Assembly (NCBI GenBank): GCA_937925695.1
Contig: CALAMD010000059.1
Coordinates: 1-24,787 of the forward strand
Direction of reading: 5' to 3'
DNA: 24,787 bases
From: an uncultured Bacillaceae bacterium
Lineage (GTDB): Bacteria > Bacillota > Bacilli > Bacillales > Amphibacillaceae
Below the pieces are notes generated by a model that saw nothing but the letters and a program-made list of their open reading frames with translations, made no database searches and was not told the DNA's origin. Made by a program: the position numbers and the translations under genes. Positions 7,489-14,446 of the stretch are shown piece by piece. How positions within the stretch are numbered: position 1 is the stretch's first letter; every line of letters starts with the position of its first letter.

Positions 7489-8493
7489 TTCTTTTTTAAT
7501 GACAATTAGTGTAAAATCATCTCTCATTTGAAAATCTTGGATTCGTTCAAAATATTTATAAACACCATTGACGATTTGCTGTGCTGGTAAATGCATAAAT
7601 TGTTTGATCACTTCTAAGACTTCATTACGCTCGATAAAACGATCACCATAACGACATTCAGTCACACCATCCGTTAATAGAATAATCATATCTCCTGTTT
7701 GGACTTGAATTTCATATTGTTCGTACACAGTCTCCGGGATGACACCTAAGACAAGACCATCTGTGTGGATGTCACTGAACTGTTTTGTTTTTGCTTGGTA
7801 GTAAAATCCAGGTTCATGTCCGGCCGACGCATATTTAAAGATACTTGTTGAGGGAATATACTGCCCATAAAACATCGTGACAAACATGCCAAGATCAACA
7901 TTTCGTTCAACAACACGATTTAAAATTTTTAAGATCATATTTGGTTGCATCGTTTCATGGGCATAGCTTTCCATAGAATATTTAATCATCGACATACATA
8001 ATGCCGCTGGAATTCCTTTACCAATCACATCAGCTATAGCAATCCCCACACTTCCACTTTCCTCTTCAACAAAATGGTAATAATCACCATTCATTTGATT
8101 AGCAGGTGAACTGATCGCCCCAATATCTAATCCTTCAATTCTAGGTATTGAAGTCGCTAATAGTGTTTTTTGCACATTTGCGGCGATTGAAATTTCTAAT
8201 TTTAATTTTGACTGTTCCTCTCGCAGTGCTCTAAACTCTTGATGGGTTAATCCATATGAAATCATCGTTTCCAATAAGAAGTTCATAGAATGATGAATAC
8301 CTTCATTTAAGTCCGGATATAGTTCCGCTAAAGCCTGATTATGAATGTTCACAATTTCATCCGGCGATATATTATTCTTAATAAATTCTTTACTTACTTG
8401 TTCGGCACGATAAAGAACTGTTTCATCCAACGAGTCAATATATTGTTTTAATAAACATTTATAATTAGCGGCATCCATATTGACAATTCCCAT
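7483..8493 (-). CDS. rsbU: Serine phosphatase RsbU
   Basis: A 336-residue protein (335 in B. subtilis). Residues 1 to about 85 form the RsbT-binding helical domain; the rest is a PP2C/SpoIIE-type phosphatase that dephosphorylates RsbV. Metal-site motifs are DIGAISSPANQMNGDYYHF, IAIADVIGKGIPAALCMSMIKY, ASAGHEPGFYY, LLTDGVTECR and RDDFTLIVI. I moved the start to the ATG at 8493 (MGIVNMDA) because a strong AAGGAGG ends eight bases before it; the longer frame from 8517 begins ahead of that ribosome site. It is activated by RsbT released from the stressosome. The stop overlaps the sigma-B promoter serving rsbV. Confidence 0.94.
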   Translation of the reverse strand: MGIVNMDAANYKCLLKQYIDSLDETVLYRAEQVSKEFIKNNISPDEIVNIHNQALAELYPDLNEGIHHSMNFLLETMISYGLTHQEFRALREEQSKLKLEISIAANVQKTLLATSIPRIEGLDIGAISSPANQMNGDYYHFVEEESGSVGIAIADVIGKGIPAALCMSMIKYSMESYAHETMQPNMILKILNRVVERNVDLGMFVTMFYGQYIPSTSIFKYASAGHEPGFYYQAKTKQFSDIHTDGLVLGVIPETVYEQYEIQVQTGDMIILLTDGVTECRYGDRFIERNEVLEVIKQFMHLPAQQIVNGVYKYFERIQDFQMRDDFTLIVIKKED

Positions 8494-8583
8494 GAATGTA
8501 ACCTCCTTAAATAACACTCAAATAGCTTTTGGTGAACGATTGATGTAATGGTAAACGTTCGGTATCTACTAAACAGTTGCCAA

Positions 8584-8985
8584 TTAACGCAACCATTTTA
8601 CCACGGTTACTTTTGTGCCTTTGCCGACTTCCGATATCAATTCAAATTCATCCATAATTCTTTTCACACCAGGTAATCCAGCTCCTAAACCTCCCGAAGT
8701 TGTGTAGCCATCTTCCATTACTTTGCTAATATCATCTATTCCTGGACCTGTATCGATGGCAATCATCCGTAATCCTTTGCGATTATGTTGATGGATAATT
8801 TCAAAGTATATTTTTCCTTCTTCTGCATATAAGAATATATTTCGTGCTAATTCAGATATTGCGGTGGCTATTCGTGCTTGATCAACCGTACAAAATCCCA
8901 TCACTCTTGCAATTTCACGACCCATTTGTCGTGCACCAACAATATCCCATTCATTTTTAATACAAATACAGGAGTGGAGGCTCAT
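8584..8985 (-). CDS. rsbT: Stressosome switch kinase RsbT
   Basis: A 133-residue GHKL-fold serine/threonine kinase. In unstressed cells it is held by RsbR/RsbS; under stress it phosphorylates them, is released and activates RsbU. Motifs are ATAISELARNIFLYAEEG (N box), AIDTGPGIDD (G1) and GGLGAGLPGVKRIMDEF (G2). The ATG at 8985 is three bases after the rsbS stop, with GGGGGG seven bases upstream. A 90-base gap to rsbU follows, unusually long for this operon; it contains two short hairpins (GTTGC/GCAAC over the stop region and GAACG/CGTTC) but no recognisable promoter. Confidence 0.94.
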   Translation of the reverse strand: MSLHSCICIKNEWDIVGARQMGREIARVMGFCTVDQARIATAISELARNIFLYAEEGKIYFEIIHQHNRKGLRMIAIDTGPGIDDISKVMEDGYTTSGGLGAGLPGVKRIMDEFELISEVGKGTKVTVVKWLR

Positions 8986-8988
8986 CTG

Positions 8989-9345
8989 TTAACCCCCCAA
9001 TTCCTGGTGAAGTTTCATAAGGCCTTTTTCTAAATCTAATGCAGTTGACACGTTGTTTAATCGTATACCTAAATCCATTAAAGTCATTGCAACTGCTGGT
9101 TGAATCCCTGTTAAAACAACTTTTGCTCCCATTAAATTTGACATCGTTACTACATCACCTAATACCTTTGCAATGAAGGAATCAATAATTTCAACCGACG
9201 TTAAATCAATAACAACTCCTGCAGAACCACTTTGATGAATTTCTTCTAGCAGATCTGCTTGGAAGTTAATTGCCGCTTGATCATCCATTTCAATTTGAAT
9301 GGATACGAGTAAATAATTATTTAGTTTTAAAATCGGTATCCTCAT
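8989..9345 (-). CDS. rsbS: Stressosome scaffold protein RsbS
   Basis: An STAS-domain protein of 118 residues that forms the stressosome core with RsbR and sequesters RsbT. The phosphorylated serine is Ser56 in VEIIDSFIAKVLGDV (Ser59 in B. subtilis), followed by MGAKVVLTGIQPAVAMTLMDLGI. Possible starts are GTG 9357, ATG 9354 and ATG 9345. AAGGAG lies directly before 9354 (only two bases away), so I favour 9345 (MRIPILKL), eleven bases downstream, which also matches the short MRHPKIPILKL start in B. subtilis. If translation begins at 9354 or 9357 it overlaps the rsbR stop. Confidence 0.92.
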   Translation of the reverse strand: MRIPILKLNNYLLVSIQIEMDDQAAINFQADLLEEIHQSGSAGVVIDLTSVEIIDSFIAKVLGDVVTMSNLMGAKVVLTGIQPAVAMTLMDLGIRLNNVSTALDLEKGLMKLHQELGG

Positions 9346-9353
9346 TCTATTCA

Positions 9354-10223
9354 TCACTCCTTTTGTAGCGAGTCTAATAATTTTTCTATATTCTCTTGTT
9401 CTTCTTTAAGTTCAATGACTTGACGATTCGTTATACTTAACGCCTCAGCAAATCCTTTTTTTAACGAACTCTTTGTGGGAAAGTTACTTAAATTAATGCC
9501 AAGATTTACGATGGTCTGTGCTATTTCTGGTCGAATACCTACTAAAATACAAGTTGCACCGATTAAACGTACAGCTTCTGCTGCCTTGATAATATGATGA
9601 GCAACCATTGTATCGACAATAGGAACGCCCGTAATGTCTAATAAAACTACTTCTGCATTATGTTGGGTAACACCTTTTAATAAATTTTCCATAATCAATC
9701 TAGCGCGCTCTGTATCAATAGCACCGATAAGAGGCATAACGGAGATACGCTCCATGACAGGTATGAGTGGGGCAGATAGCTCCTTTAAAGCGATACGTTG
9801 TAGAGAAACGGTTTCTTCCCAACTAATTGTGTACTCATTGACTAATTGACGAATAATTGGTTCTAGCCAATTATCAGCGTATTCTAAGATGCTGGAAAAA
9901 TAATCCGTATCAATTTGTTTAAATTCAGTTAAGATATAATTGATTGTCACTCGACGGAAGGTTTGTAAACCATCAACAATAAAACTTAATGGCCATCCTA
10001 GATTAATTAACTTTTCAGTAAATTGTTCGATGTTTTCAACATCATGTTGATGTTGGATGCTTGAAAAAATGACTTCGACAAATTCTCGATTAATTTCATC
10101 AATTAATTCATGGGAGATCGTTGTCGGATAATTTTCATCCTTGATTGGAACAATTTCCCTTAACCACAGGTCAACAATCACGTTACGATTGTCTAGTACT
10201 TTTTCCAAAAATCTATCTTCCAT
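9354..10223 (-). CDS. rsbR: Stressosome sensor/scaffold protein RsbR
   Basis: A 289-residue RsbRA-type co-antagonist (274 in B. subtilis). The N-terminal half (about 1-140) is the variable, non-heme globin-like sensor domain; the C-terminal half is a conserved STAS domain. The two threonines phosphorylated by RsbT are present as Thr171 (GAIDTERARL) and Thr205 (GVPIVDTMVAHH), the same numbers as in B. subtilis. Beyond the STAS domain is a charged, probably helical tail of about 25 residues, EELK/QEN-rich, longer than in B. subtilis. The ATG at 10223 is preceded by GGAGG with seven bases spacing; the upstream frame to 10277 has no ribosome site. Only one RsbR paralogue lies in the window. Confidence 0.94.
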   Translation of the reverse strand: MEDRFLEKVLDNRNVIVDLWLREIVPIKDENYPTTISHELIDEINREFVEVIFSSIQHQHDVENIEQFTEKLINLGWPLSFIVDGLQTFRRVTINYILTEFKQIDTDYFSSILEYADNWLEPIIRQLVNEYTISWEETVSLQRIALKELSAPLIPVMERISVMPLIGAIDTERARLIMENLLKGVTQHNAEVVLLDITGVPIVDTMVAHHIIKAAEAVRLIGATCILVGIRPEIAQTIVNLGINLSNFPTKSSLKKGFAEALSITNRQVIELKEEQENIEKLLDSLQKE

Positions 10224-10293
10224 AAACCTTCCTCCCCTCTTAAACTTTACTTGAAAGTTATACATATTTTGACACACTAGTGAGAATTGTGCA

Positions 10294-10320
10294 AATATAA
10301 CATATCTTGGGATTTGTCAA
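10294..10320 (-). promoter_or_regulatory. Sigma-A promoter of the rsb-sigB operon
   Basis: On the minus strand a perfect TTGACA (10315-10320) is followed by TATATT (10294-10299) with a short 15-base spacer. The predicted start is about 65 bases before rsbR. It corresponds to the housekeeping promoter that keeps the stressosome genes expressed without stress. Confidence 0.6.
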
Positions 10321-10332
10321 TAAATTTAAGTC

Positions 10333-10374
10333 AAAAAAAAGAAGACCTATCGATTTTATCCTAGCGGTCTCTCT
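10333..10374 (-). terminator. Second terminator between mazF and rsbR
   Basis: On the minus strand an imperfect stem AGAGAGACC / GGTCTTCTT with an inner CTA/TAG pairing is followed by eight T residues. It is immediately upstream of the rsbR promoter and about 20 bases beyond the first terminator. Confidence 0.55.
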
Positions 10375-10394
10375 GAATTCCTAAAAATGCACAA

Positions 10395-10435
10395 CAAAAA
10401 AACCCTCCAAATGTTCTACAACAACCGGGGGGTTT
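10395..10435 (-). terminator. Terminator after mazF
   Basis: On the minus strand AAACCCCCC (10427-10435) pairs with GGAGGGTTT (10400-10408) over 9 bp with one wobble pair, followed by a run of seven T residues. It lies about 20 bases after the mazF stop. Confidence 0.8.
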
Positions 10436-10454
10436 CAGATCAGATCGATATTAA

Positions 10455-10808
10455 TTAAATAAGGTCATTCAAGCCTAAACTTATTTCTAGTGCGCGGTTA
10501 ATTTTCTTCATCATTTCATTATCTAGTTTTGTTATTTTATCGGTCAATCGCTGTTTATCCAATGTTCTAATTTGTTCTAACAAGATGACTGAATTGCGTT
10601 CAAATCCATATTTTTCTGCATTAATTTCCACATGTGTGGGCAACTTTGCCTTTTGAATTTGAGCCGTAATAGCAGCTACAATAACCGTAGGGCTATAGCG
10701 ATTCCCTATATCATTCTGAATAATTAATACTGGACGAACACCACCTTGTTCTGAACCAACTACAGGTGATAAGTCTGCAAAATATACTTCACCTCTTGAA
10801 ATAGCCAA
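10455..10808 (-). CDS. mazF: mRNA interferase toxin MazF (EndoA)
   Basis: A 117-residue MazF-family endoribonuclease, nearly identical in layout to B. subtilis EndoA (116), which cleaves mRNA at UACAU-type sites and is neutralised by its antitoxin. Active-site residues are in place: Arg25 in GSEQGGVRPVLIIQND and Thr48 in VAAITAQIQKAKLPTH. GFERNSVILLEQIRTLDKQRL is the other family block. The start is TTG at 10808, five bases after the antitoxin stop, with GGGGTG eight bases upstream. The order antitoxin-toxin next to rsbR is conserved in Bacillales. Here two terminators isolate it from rsbR. Confidence 0.95.
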   Translation of the reverse strand: MAISRGEVYFADLSPVVGSEQGGVRPVLIIQNDIGNRYSPTVIVAAITAQIQKAKLPTHVEINAEKYGFERNSVILLEQIRTLDKQRLTDKITKLDNEMMKKINRALEISLGLNDLI

Positions 10809-10813
10809 ATAAT

Positions 10814-11098
10814 CTACACCCCTATCACAGAGCGTATTAAGGTGTTATCTGCCTCCTCTTCGGCTTGAAAGGCTTCAGAAGCAATTGATAAGTTAATGCG
10901 ACCCATTTCTTGATATCCCTTTTGCATCGTTTCATGGACCATACGAATGTGTTCTTCTTTCTTACTTTGTACGTAGGTTTTTGTTGCTTGATAGATAAAA
11001 TCACTTAAATCTCGGTTTTCATATCTCATTACTCCGTCCACCTCATTCAATAGGTTTTTAGGTAATTTTACTAAAACCTCCTGTAAGCTCTCTGACAA
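10814..11098 (-). CDS. mazE: MazE-type antitoxin (EndoAI)
   Basis: A 94-residue ribbon-helix-helix antitoxin (93 in B. subtilis). The N-terminal segment EVLVKLPKNLLNEVDGVMRYENRDLSDFIYQATKTYV is the ribbon-helix-helix DNA-binding part; the C-terminal acidic GYQEMGRINLSIASEAFQAEEEAD should wrap the toxin. The start is TTG at 11098 with GGAGGTG seven bases upstream. It is co-transcribed with mazF from a promoter 50 bases upstream that carries a small inverted repeat, a possible site for autoregulation. Confidence 0.92.
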   Translation of the reverse strand: MSESLQEVLVKLPKNLLNEVDGVMRYENRDLSDFIYQATKTYVQSKKEEHIRMVHETMQKGYQEMGRINLSIASEAFQAEEEADNTLIRSVIGV

Positions 11099-11147
11099 AA
11101 CGAGACACCTCCGTCAACTGATGAACAACGCTAAATCTTTACTAACG

Positions 11148-11176
11148 ATAATATCATTGAAACCAATGTTTTGCAA
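11148..11176 (-). promoter_or_regulatory. mazEF promoter with spacer inverted repeat
   Basis: On the minus strand TTGCAA (11171-11176), 17-base spacer and TATTAT (11148-11153). Within the spacer CATTG-GTTT-CAATG is a perfect inverted repeat, placed where a repressor would block polymerase. No terminator is seen between alr and this promoter, so some alr read-through into mazEF is likely. Confidence 0.7.
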
Positions 11177-11249
11177 AGGGTTATAGTAAAAATTCTACAA
11201 TATTCTTTTTCCACTTGACATAAGCAATCATGAATCAACGTTTTTCGAT

Positions 11250-12374
11250 TCAATCCTGATAAATTCTTGGGATGCGTTGATTAAGCATACATGGTACTTC
11301 ATAATTAATCGTCCCGATGTATTTTGCCACTTCATCGATTGTGATCACTTCATCGCCTTGCTTACCAATTAAGGTTACTTTTTCGCCAATCTCATAAGGT
11401 CGATCTAATTTAATCATCGTTTGATCCATGCAAACTCTACCTACGATCGGATGTCTTTTTCCTTGAATCAAAACTGAAGCACCTTGAAGTTTTCTCGTCC
11501 AGCCATCTCCATAACCGATGGGGATCGTCCCAATCCATTCATCATCTTGGGCTTGATAGGTCTTACCGTAGCTAATATAGTCACCTTTATTCACTTTTTT
11601 GACATGGATTAAGCGGCTGTGTAATGAGAAAACACTTTGTAACTGGATGTTCAGCTCATTTTTTAGGATTGGTGATGGATATAAACCATACATGGCAATA
11701 CCTAAGCGAATATATTGATGCATGTTATGTGGAAAGCGAAGGGCTGCAGCACTGTTACCGATATGAATGGTAATCGGTTCTTGCCAATTACGATTAAACT
11801 CAGTTAATAATTCATAAAATCGTTCCTGCTGTTCATAAAAGTATGCTAAATCCTCTTCATCTGCGGTGGCAAAATGTGTATATACTCCTGTTAAATATAT
11901 GTTGGGATTTTGTTTTAATGCATTTAAAATTGCTTGTAATTCATCTTCATGCTTGATCCCGATCCTACCCATTCCCGTATCCCATTTCAAGTGAATTCTT
12001 AACGGTTGTTTAAACGTTTCACCCTGTAGTTCATCAAGCCATTGTTTTTGGAATACGGTTAATGTAATCTGATGTTTAGCAGCTAAATGAGCATATTTAG
12101 GTGAAACCCAGTTAAGCACTAGAATAGGAGCTGAAATACCTGCCTGGCGAAGTTCTAACGCTTCTTCTATGAGGGCTACAGCTATGGCACTTGCACCAGA
12201 CTCAAGGGCTGTTTGGGCTACTTGAACCATTCCATGTCCGTATGCATTTGCCTTTACAACTGCCATGATTCTACAATCTTCAGGTAATGTTTGTTTAATT
12301 TCTTTGATATTATGTTTAAGCGCATTTACATTTATTTCTGCCCAAGTAGGTCGATAAAATGTATAATCCAACAT
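11250..12374 (-). CDS. alr: Alanine racemase
   Basis: A 374-residue fold-III PLP enzyme that interconverts L- and D-alanine for peptidoglycan. The PLP lysine is Lys41 in MAVVKANAYGHG; the second catalytic base is the tyrosine in YISYGKTYQ; RLGIAMYGLYPSP and GRVCMDQTMIKLD are further family blocks. The ATG at 12374 (MLDYTFYRPTWAEIN) is preceded by AAGGGG. An upstream ATG at 12407 directly abuts the predicted -10 and has no ribosome site, which rules it out. It has its own promoter just after the ydcC terminator. Confidence 0.96.
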   Translation of the reverse strand: MLDYTFYRPTWAEINVNALKHNIKEIKQTLPEDCRIMAVVKANAYGHGMVQVAQTALESGASAIAVALIEEALELRQAGISAPILVLNWVSPKYAHLAAKHQITLTVFQKQWLDELQGETFKQPLRIHLKWDTGMGRIGIKHEDELQAILNALKQNPNIYLTGVYTHFATADEEDLAYFYEQQERFYELLTEFNRNWQEPITIHIGNSAAALRFPHNMHQYIRLGIAMYGLYPSPILKNELNIQLQSVFSLHSRLIHVKKVNKGDYISYGKTYQAQDDEWIGTIPIGYGDGWTRKLQGASVLIQGKRHPIVGRVCMDQTMIKLDRPYEIGEKVTLIGKQGDEVITIDEVAKYIGTINYEVPCMLNQRIPRIYQD

Positions 12375-12407
12375 GATAGCCCCTTTCACGTTCAAATGCA
12401 TACTCAT

Positions 12408-12436
12408 ATTATTTAACGTTTACGGGCTACTGTCAA
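12408..12436 (-). promoter_or_regulatory. Sigma-A promoter of alr
   Basis: On the minus strand perfect TTGACA (12431-12436), 17-base spacer and AATAAT -10 (12408-12413; one mismatch). Transcription would start about 25 bases upstream of the chosen alr ATG. Confidence 0.75.
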
Positions 12437-12455
12437 TCTTTTATATGTTAACGGT

Positions 12456-12497
12456 AAAAAGCAAACCCTATTAATCCTATCGTTTAGAGTTTGCTTT
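12456..12497 (-). terminator. Terminator after ydcC
   Basis: On the minus strand AAAGCAAAC-T-CTA pairs with TAG-G-GTTTGCTTT around a 14-base loop (12 pairs and one mismatch), followed by further T residues. It separates ydcC from the alr promoter. Confidence 0.8.
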
Positions 12498-12507
12498 ACC
12501 AACTTCA

Positions 12508-13530
12508 CTATTTTACTTCTTGTCCCTGAACTGATTGGGCTACGGCAATTAATTCATCCCTTGATAAGTCTTCACTAGCTAAGTAAAACTCCACACCATT
12601 GTATGACCACTGCAATGTATGATCCGAAAGAGCACCTAATGTAAAACCGAGATTAACAATATCGCCTTGAATTTCCTTAGGAAAAGATAAAGTAGGAACT
12701 GTGTCAAATTTTTCCTGAATGAGGGTGAAGTGGTTTTCACCTGAAAAAGTCATAATAATACGTTCACCGTCATCAAGAGCAACTTCCTTTCTTTCATCAA
12801 GTTCTGCCCCTGCCGTATACAATGGAAAGAGGACTTCAAAGGGATCAACATCTGCTTCTGAAGCTTCATGACTCATTGTTTCTTTACTTTCTAGTGCTAG
12901 ATTTTCCTCAACTAAAAAATCATTCTCTTGAAAACTAGGGTCTAATTCAAAGTGGGTAAATCTTACCTCTACCGATGCATTTTGATCGGTATCCAACACC
13001 TTAACTAGCACTGGTGCCATGCTCTTTTTGTCAAAATAGATTTCTTGTGACGGTAAATGGTGACTATTTTGATAGTTCGTTTTTGTCCGGAAAATATAAT
13101 GGTTATCCGTCACTTCAAAGGTCGCCTCGTCATCCCGCGTAATATCATTTACTAACGATTGATATAAGTATGGTTGGCTACTATTGTCAGGCCACTCGGT
13201 TTGAAATTTAAAATTTTTATTTAAAGCCGGTGTTAGTACGAAAACCCCATCTTCATTTTTTAAAATGATTTGACTACCATGCTCAGCATGAGCACTATTG
13301 AGTTCAACACGATAAAAATCACTTTTCTTATGCCAAATATCAACTTCGTAAGTCTGCTCTTCTTGACCGGTATTCATAATCATTTCCGCTTTAGCCTTAA
13401 AGCCTTTCATTGATGCAATACTATCTTCTAATGTCTTTGTTACACTTTCTTGCGATCTCTCTCCACACGCGACTAATAGTAAGCAGCAACTGAGTAATAC
13501 GACCAGCCATATGCCAATTTTATTCTTCAT
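12508..13530 (-). CDS. ydcC: YdcC-type outer lipoprotein (LolA-like fold), sporulation-linked
   Basis: A 340-residue secreted lipoprotein. The signal peptide MKNKIGIWLVVLLSCCLLLVAC ends in the lipobox LVAC, with Cys22 as the lipidated residue. The mature part begins GERSQESVTKTLEDSIASMKGFKAKAEMIM, the typical start of LolA/YdcC-like proteins, and is mostly predicted beta-strand; a DUF4367-like C-terminal segment follows (YTAGAELDERKEVALDDGERIIMTFSG). B. subtilis YdcC belongs to the sigma-E regulon; its function is unknown. The ATG at 13530 fits AAGGGAG eight bases upstream better than the ATG at 13536, only two bases away. A 411-base gap with a sigma-E-like promoter lies upstream. Confidence 0.88.
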   Translation of the reverse strand: MKNKIGIWLVVLLSCCLLLVACGERSQESVTKTLEDSIASMKGFKAKAEMIMNTGQEEQTYEVDIWHKKSDFYRVELNSAHAEHGSQIILKNEDGVFVLTPALNKNFKFQTEWPDNSSQPYLYQSLVNDITRDDEATFEVTDNHYIFRTKTNYQNSHHLPSQEIYFDKKSMAPVLVKVLDTDQNASVEVRFTHFELDPSFQENDFLVEENLALESKETMSHEASEADVDPFEVLFPLYTAGAELDERKEVALDDGERIIMTFSGENHFTLIQEKFDTVPTLSFPKEIQGDIVNLGFTLGALSDHTLQWSYNGVEFYLASEDLSRDELIAVAQSVQGQEVK

Positions 13531-13941
13531 GAACATATCTCCCTTGTCTCATTTCTAAGAATGGTCTATAGAACATTTCATGCCTACAGCCTTTTCGTAA
13601 TTTCTTAGACTCGGACAAAGGGAACTCGATCACCGCAAATCTACCTACTTGTACGATATTTTAATACACTTGTACATTTTTGTTGTGACAACATCCATGA
13701 AATCATCGTTAGATTAGGAGCATGATATGATGAAGTAACGTACATTGAATGATCATCCTCCATAATTAAATCTATTTTTTCACAAACCTCCCCCTCACAT
13801 TCATCTGTTCATAGCATGATTGTCACTAGTAAAATTAAATATCGTACATCATAGGACGGCAATAAAGCACTTTTTTGTTCCCTCCTACCCGCACTAAAAT
13901 ATATGAGACAAGTTGAAAAAATATGCGAAACGAATGTAAGG
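13531..13941. other. 411-bp gap between acpS and ydcC
   Basis: No convincing gene. It holds a sigma-E-like promoter at its upstream end (13898-13926) and several ribosome-site-like stretches on the minus strand: AGGAGGG at 13880-13886, GGGGGAGG near 13789, and GGAGG at 13757-13761. Each is followed only by very short frames, the longest being 34 codons (ATG 13745 to stop 13641) with an 11-base spacing. It also contains two ACTTGTAC copies 21 bases apart (13647, 13668), an inverted pair GTACGATATT (13651 and 13838-13847) and a 13-base palindrome TGTTGTGACAACA (13681-13693). Confidence 0.55.
13898..13926 (-). promoter_or_regulatory. Sigma-E-like promoter upstream of ydcC
   Basis: On the minus strand GCATATTT (13919-13926) matches the sigma-E -35 consensus kmATATTT, followed after 13 bases by CATATATT (13898-13905), one mismatch from CATACAnT. 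ydcC and neighbours are sigma-E targets in B. subtilis, but here the element is about 370 bases upstream of ydcC, so a long leader or a lost small gene is implied. Confidence 0.5.
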
Positions 13942-14301
13942 TTATTTTTCCTCAATAATTACTTGGGCTGCTGCATATTTTTTACTATGGGTAATAGAAA
14001 CAAATATATTAACTGATTCATATCCTTTTGCTTGGATGACTGGACGTCCATGATCATCAGCTAAAACTTCAATGTCTTGAAAACTTAATTTCCCTATCCC
14101 TTGACCTGTGGCTTTGGCAAAGGCTTCTTTTGCTGAAAAACGGCCTGCTAAAAATTCTACTTTTCTCTGTAAGCTTTGATAACTATAAAAAATTTCTTGT
14201 TCGTTTGGTGTTAACACTCGCTTCACTAAACGATCACCTTTTAGTAAACTTGCCTGAATTCGTTCCAATTCAATTAAATCTAGACCTATCCCTTTAATCA
14301 T
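13942..14301 (-). CDS. acpS: Holo-[acyl-carrier-protein] synthase
   Basis: A 119-residue AcpS that transfers 4'-phosphopantetheine from CoA to acyl carrier protein, needed for fatty-acid synthesis. Mg2+-binding residues are Asp8 (GIGLDLIELERI) and Glu59 (RFSAKEAFAKATG); FVSITHSKKYAAAQVII closes the fold. The ATG at 14301 has GAGG and AAAGG upstream. It is divergent from the rhomboid gene and upstream of ydcC, as in B. subtilis (ydcB). No clear terminator follows it. Confidence 0.95.
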   Translation of the reverse strand: MIKGIGLDLIELERIQASLLKGDRLVKRVLTPNEQEIFYSYQSLQRKVEFLAGRFSAKEAFAKATGQGIGKLSFQDIEVLADDHGRPVIQAKGYESVNIFVSITHSKKYAAAQVIIEEK

Positions 14302-14446
14302 TATCCTCGTACCTTTCCCGTTTCATTCATACCTCATATTTTTTTGTACCATTGCTTGTTAGTGGGTTATACTAACTAGTAATACCTATTTATGATGCGA
14401 TCAAGGTTTCAATATTGTATTTTTTCTACCAAAAGGAGGTTATGCC

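Noticed and set aside
11225..11249. TGAATC/GATTCA stem after alr as a terminator
   Set aside because: Six-base stem with no T-run after it on the minus strand.
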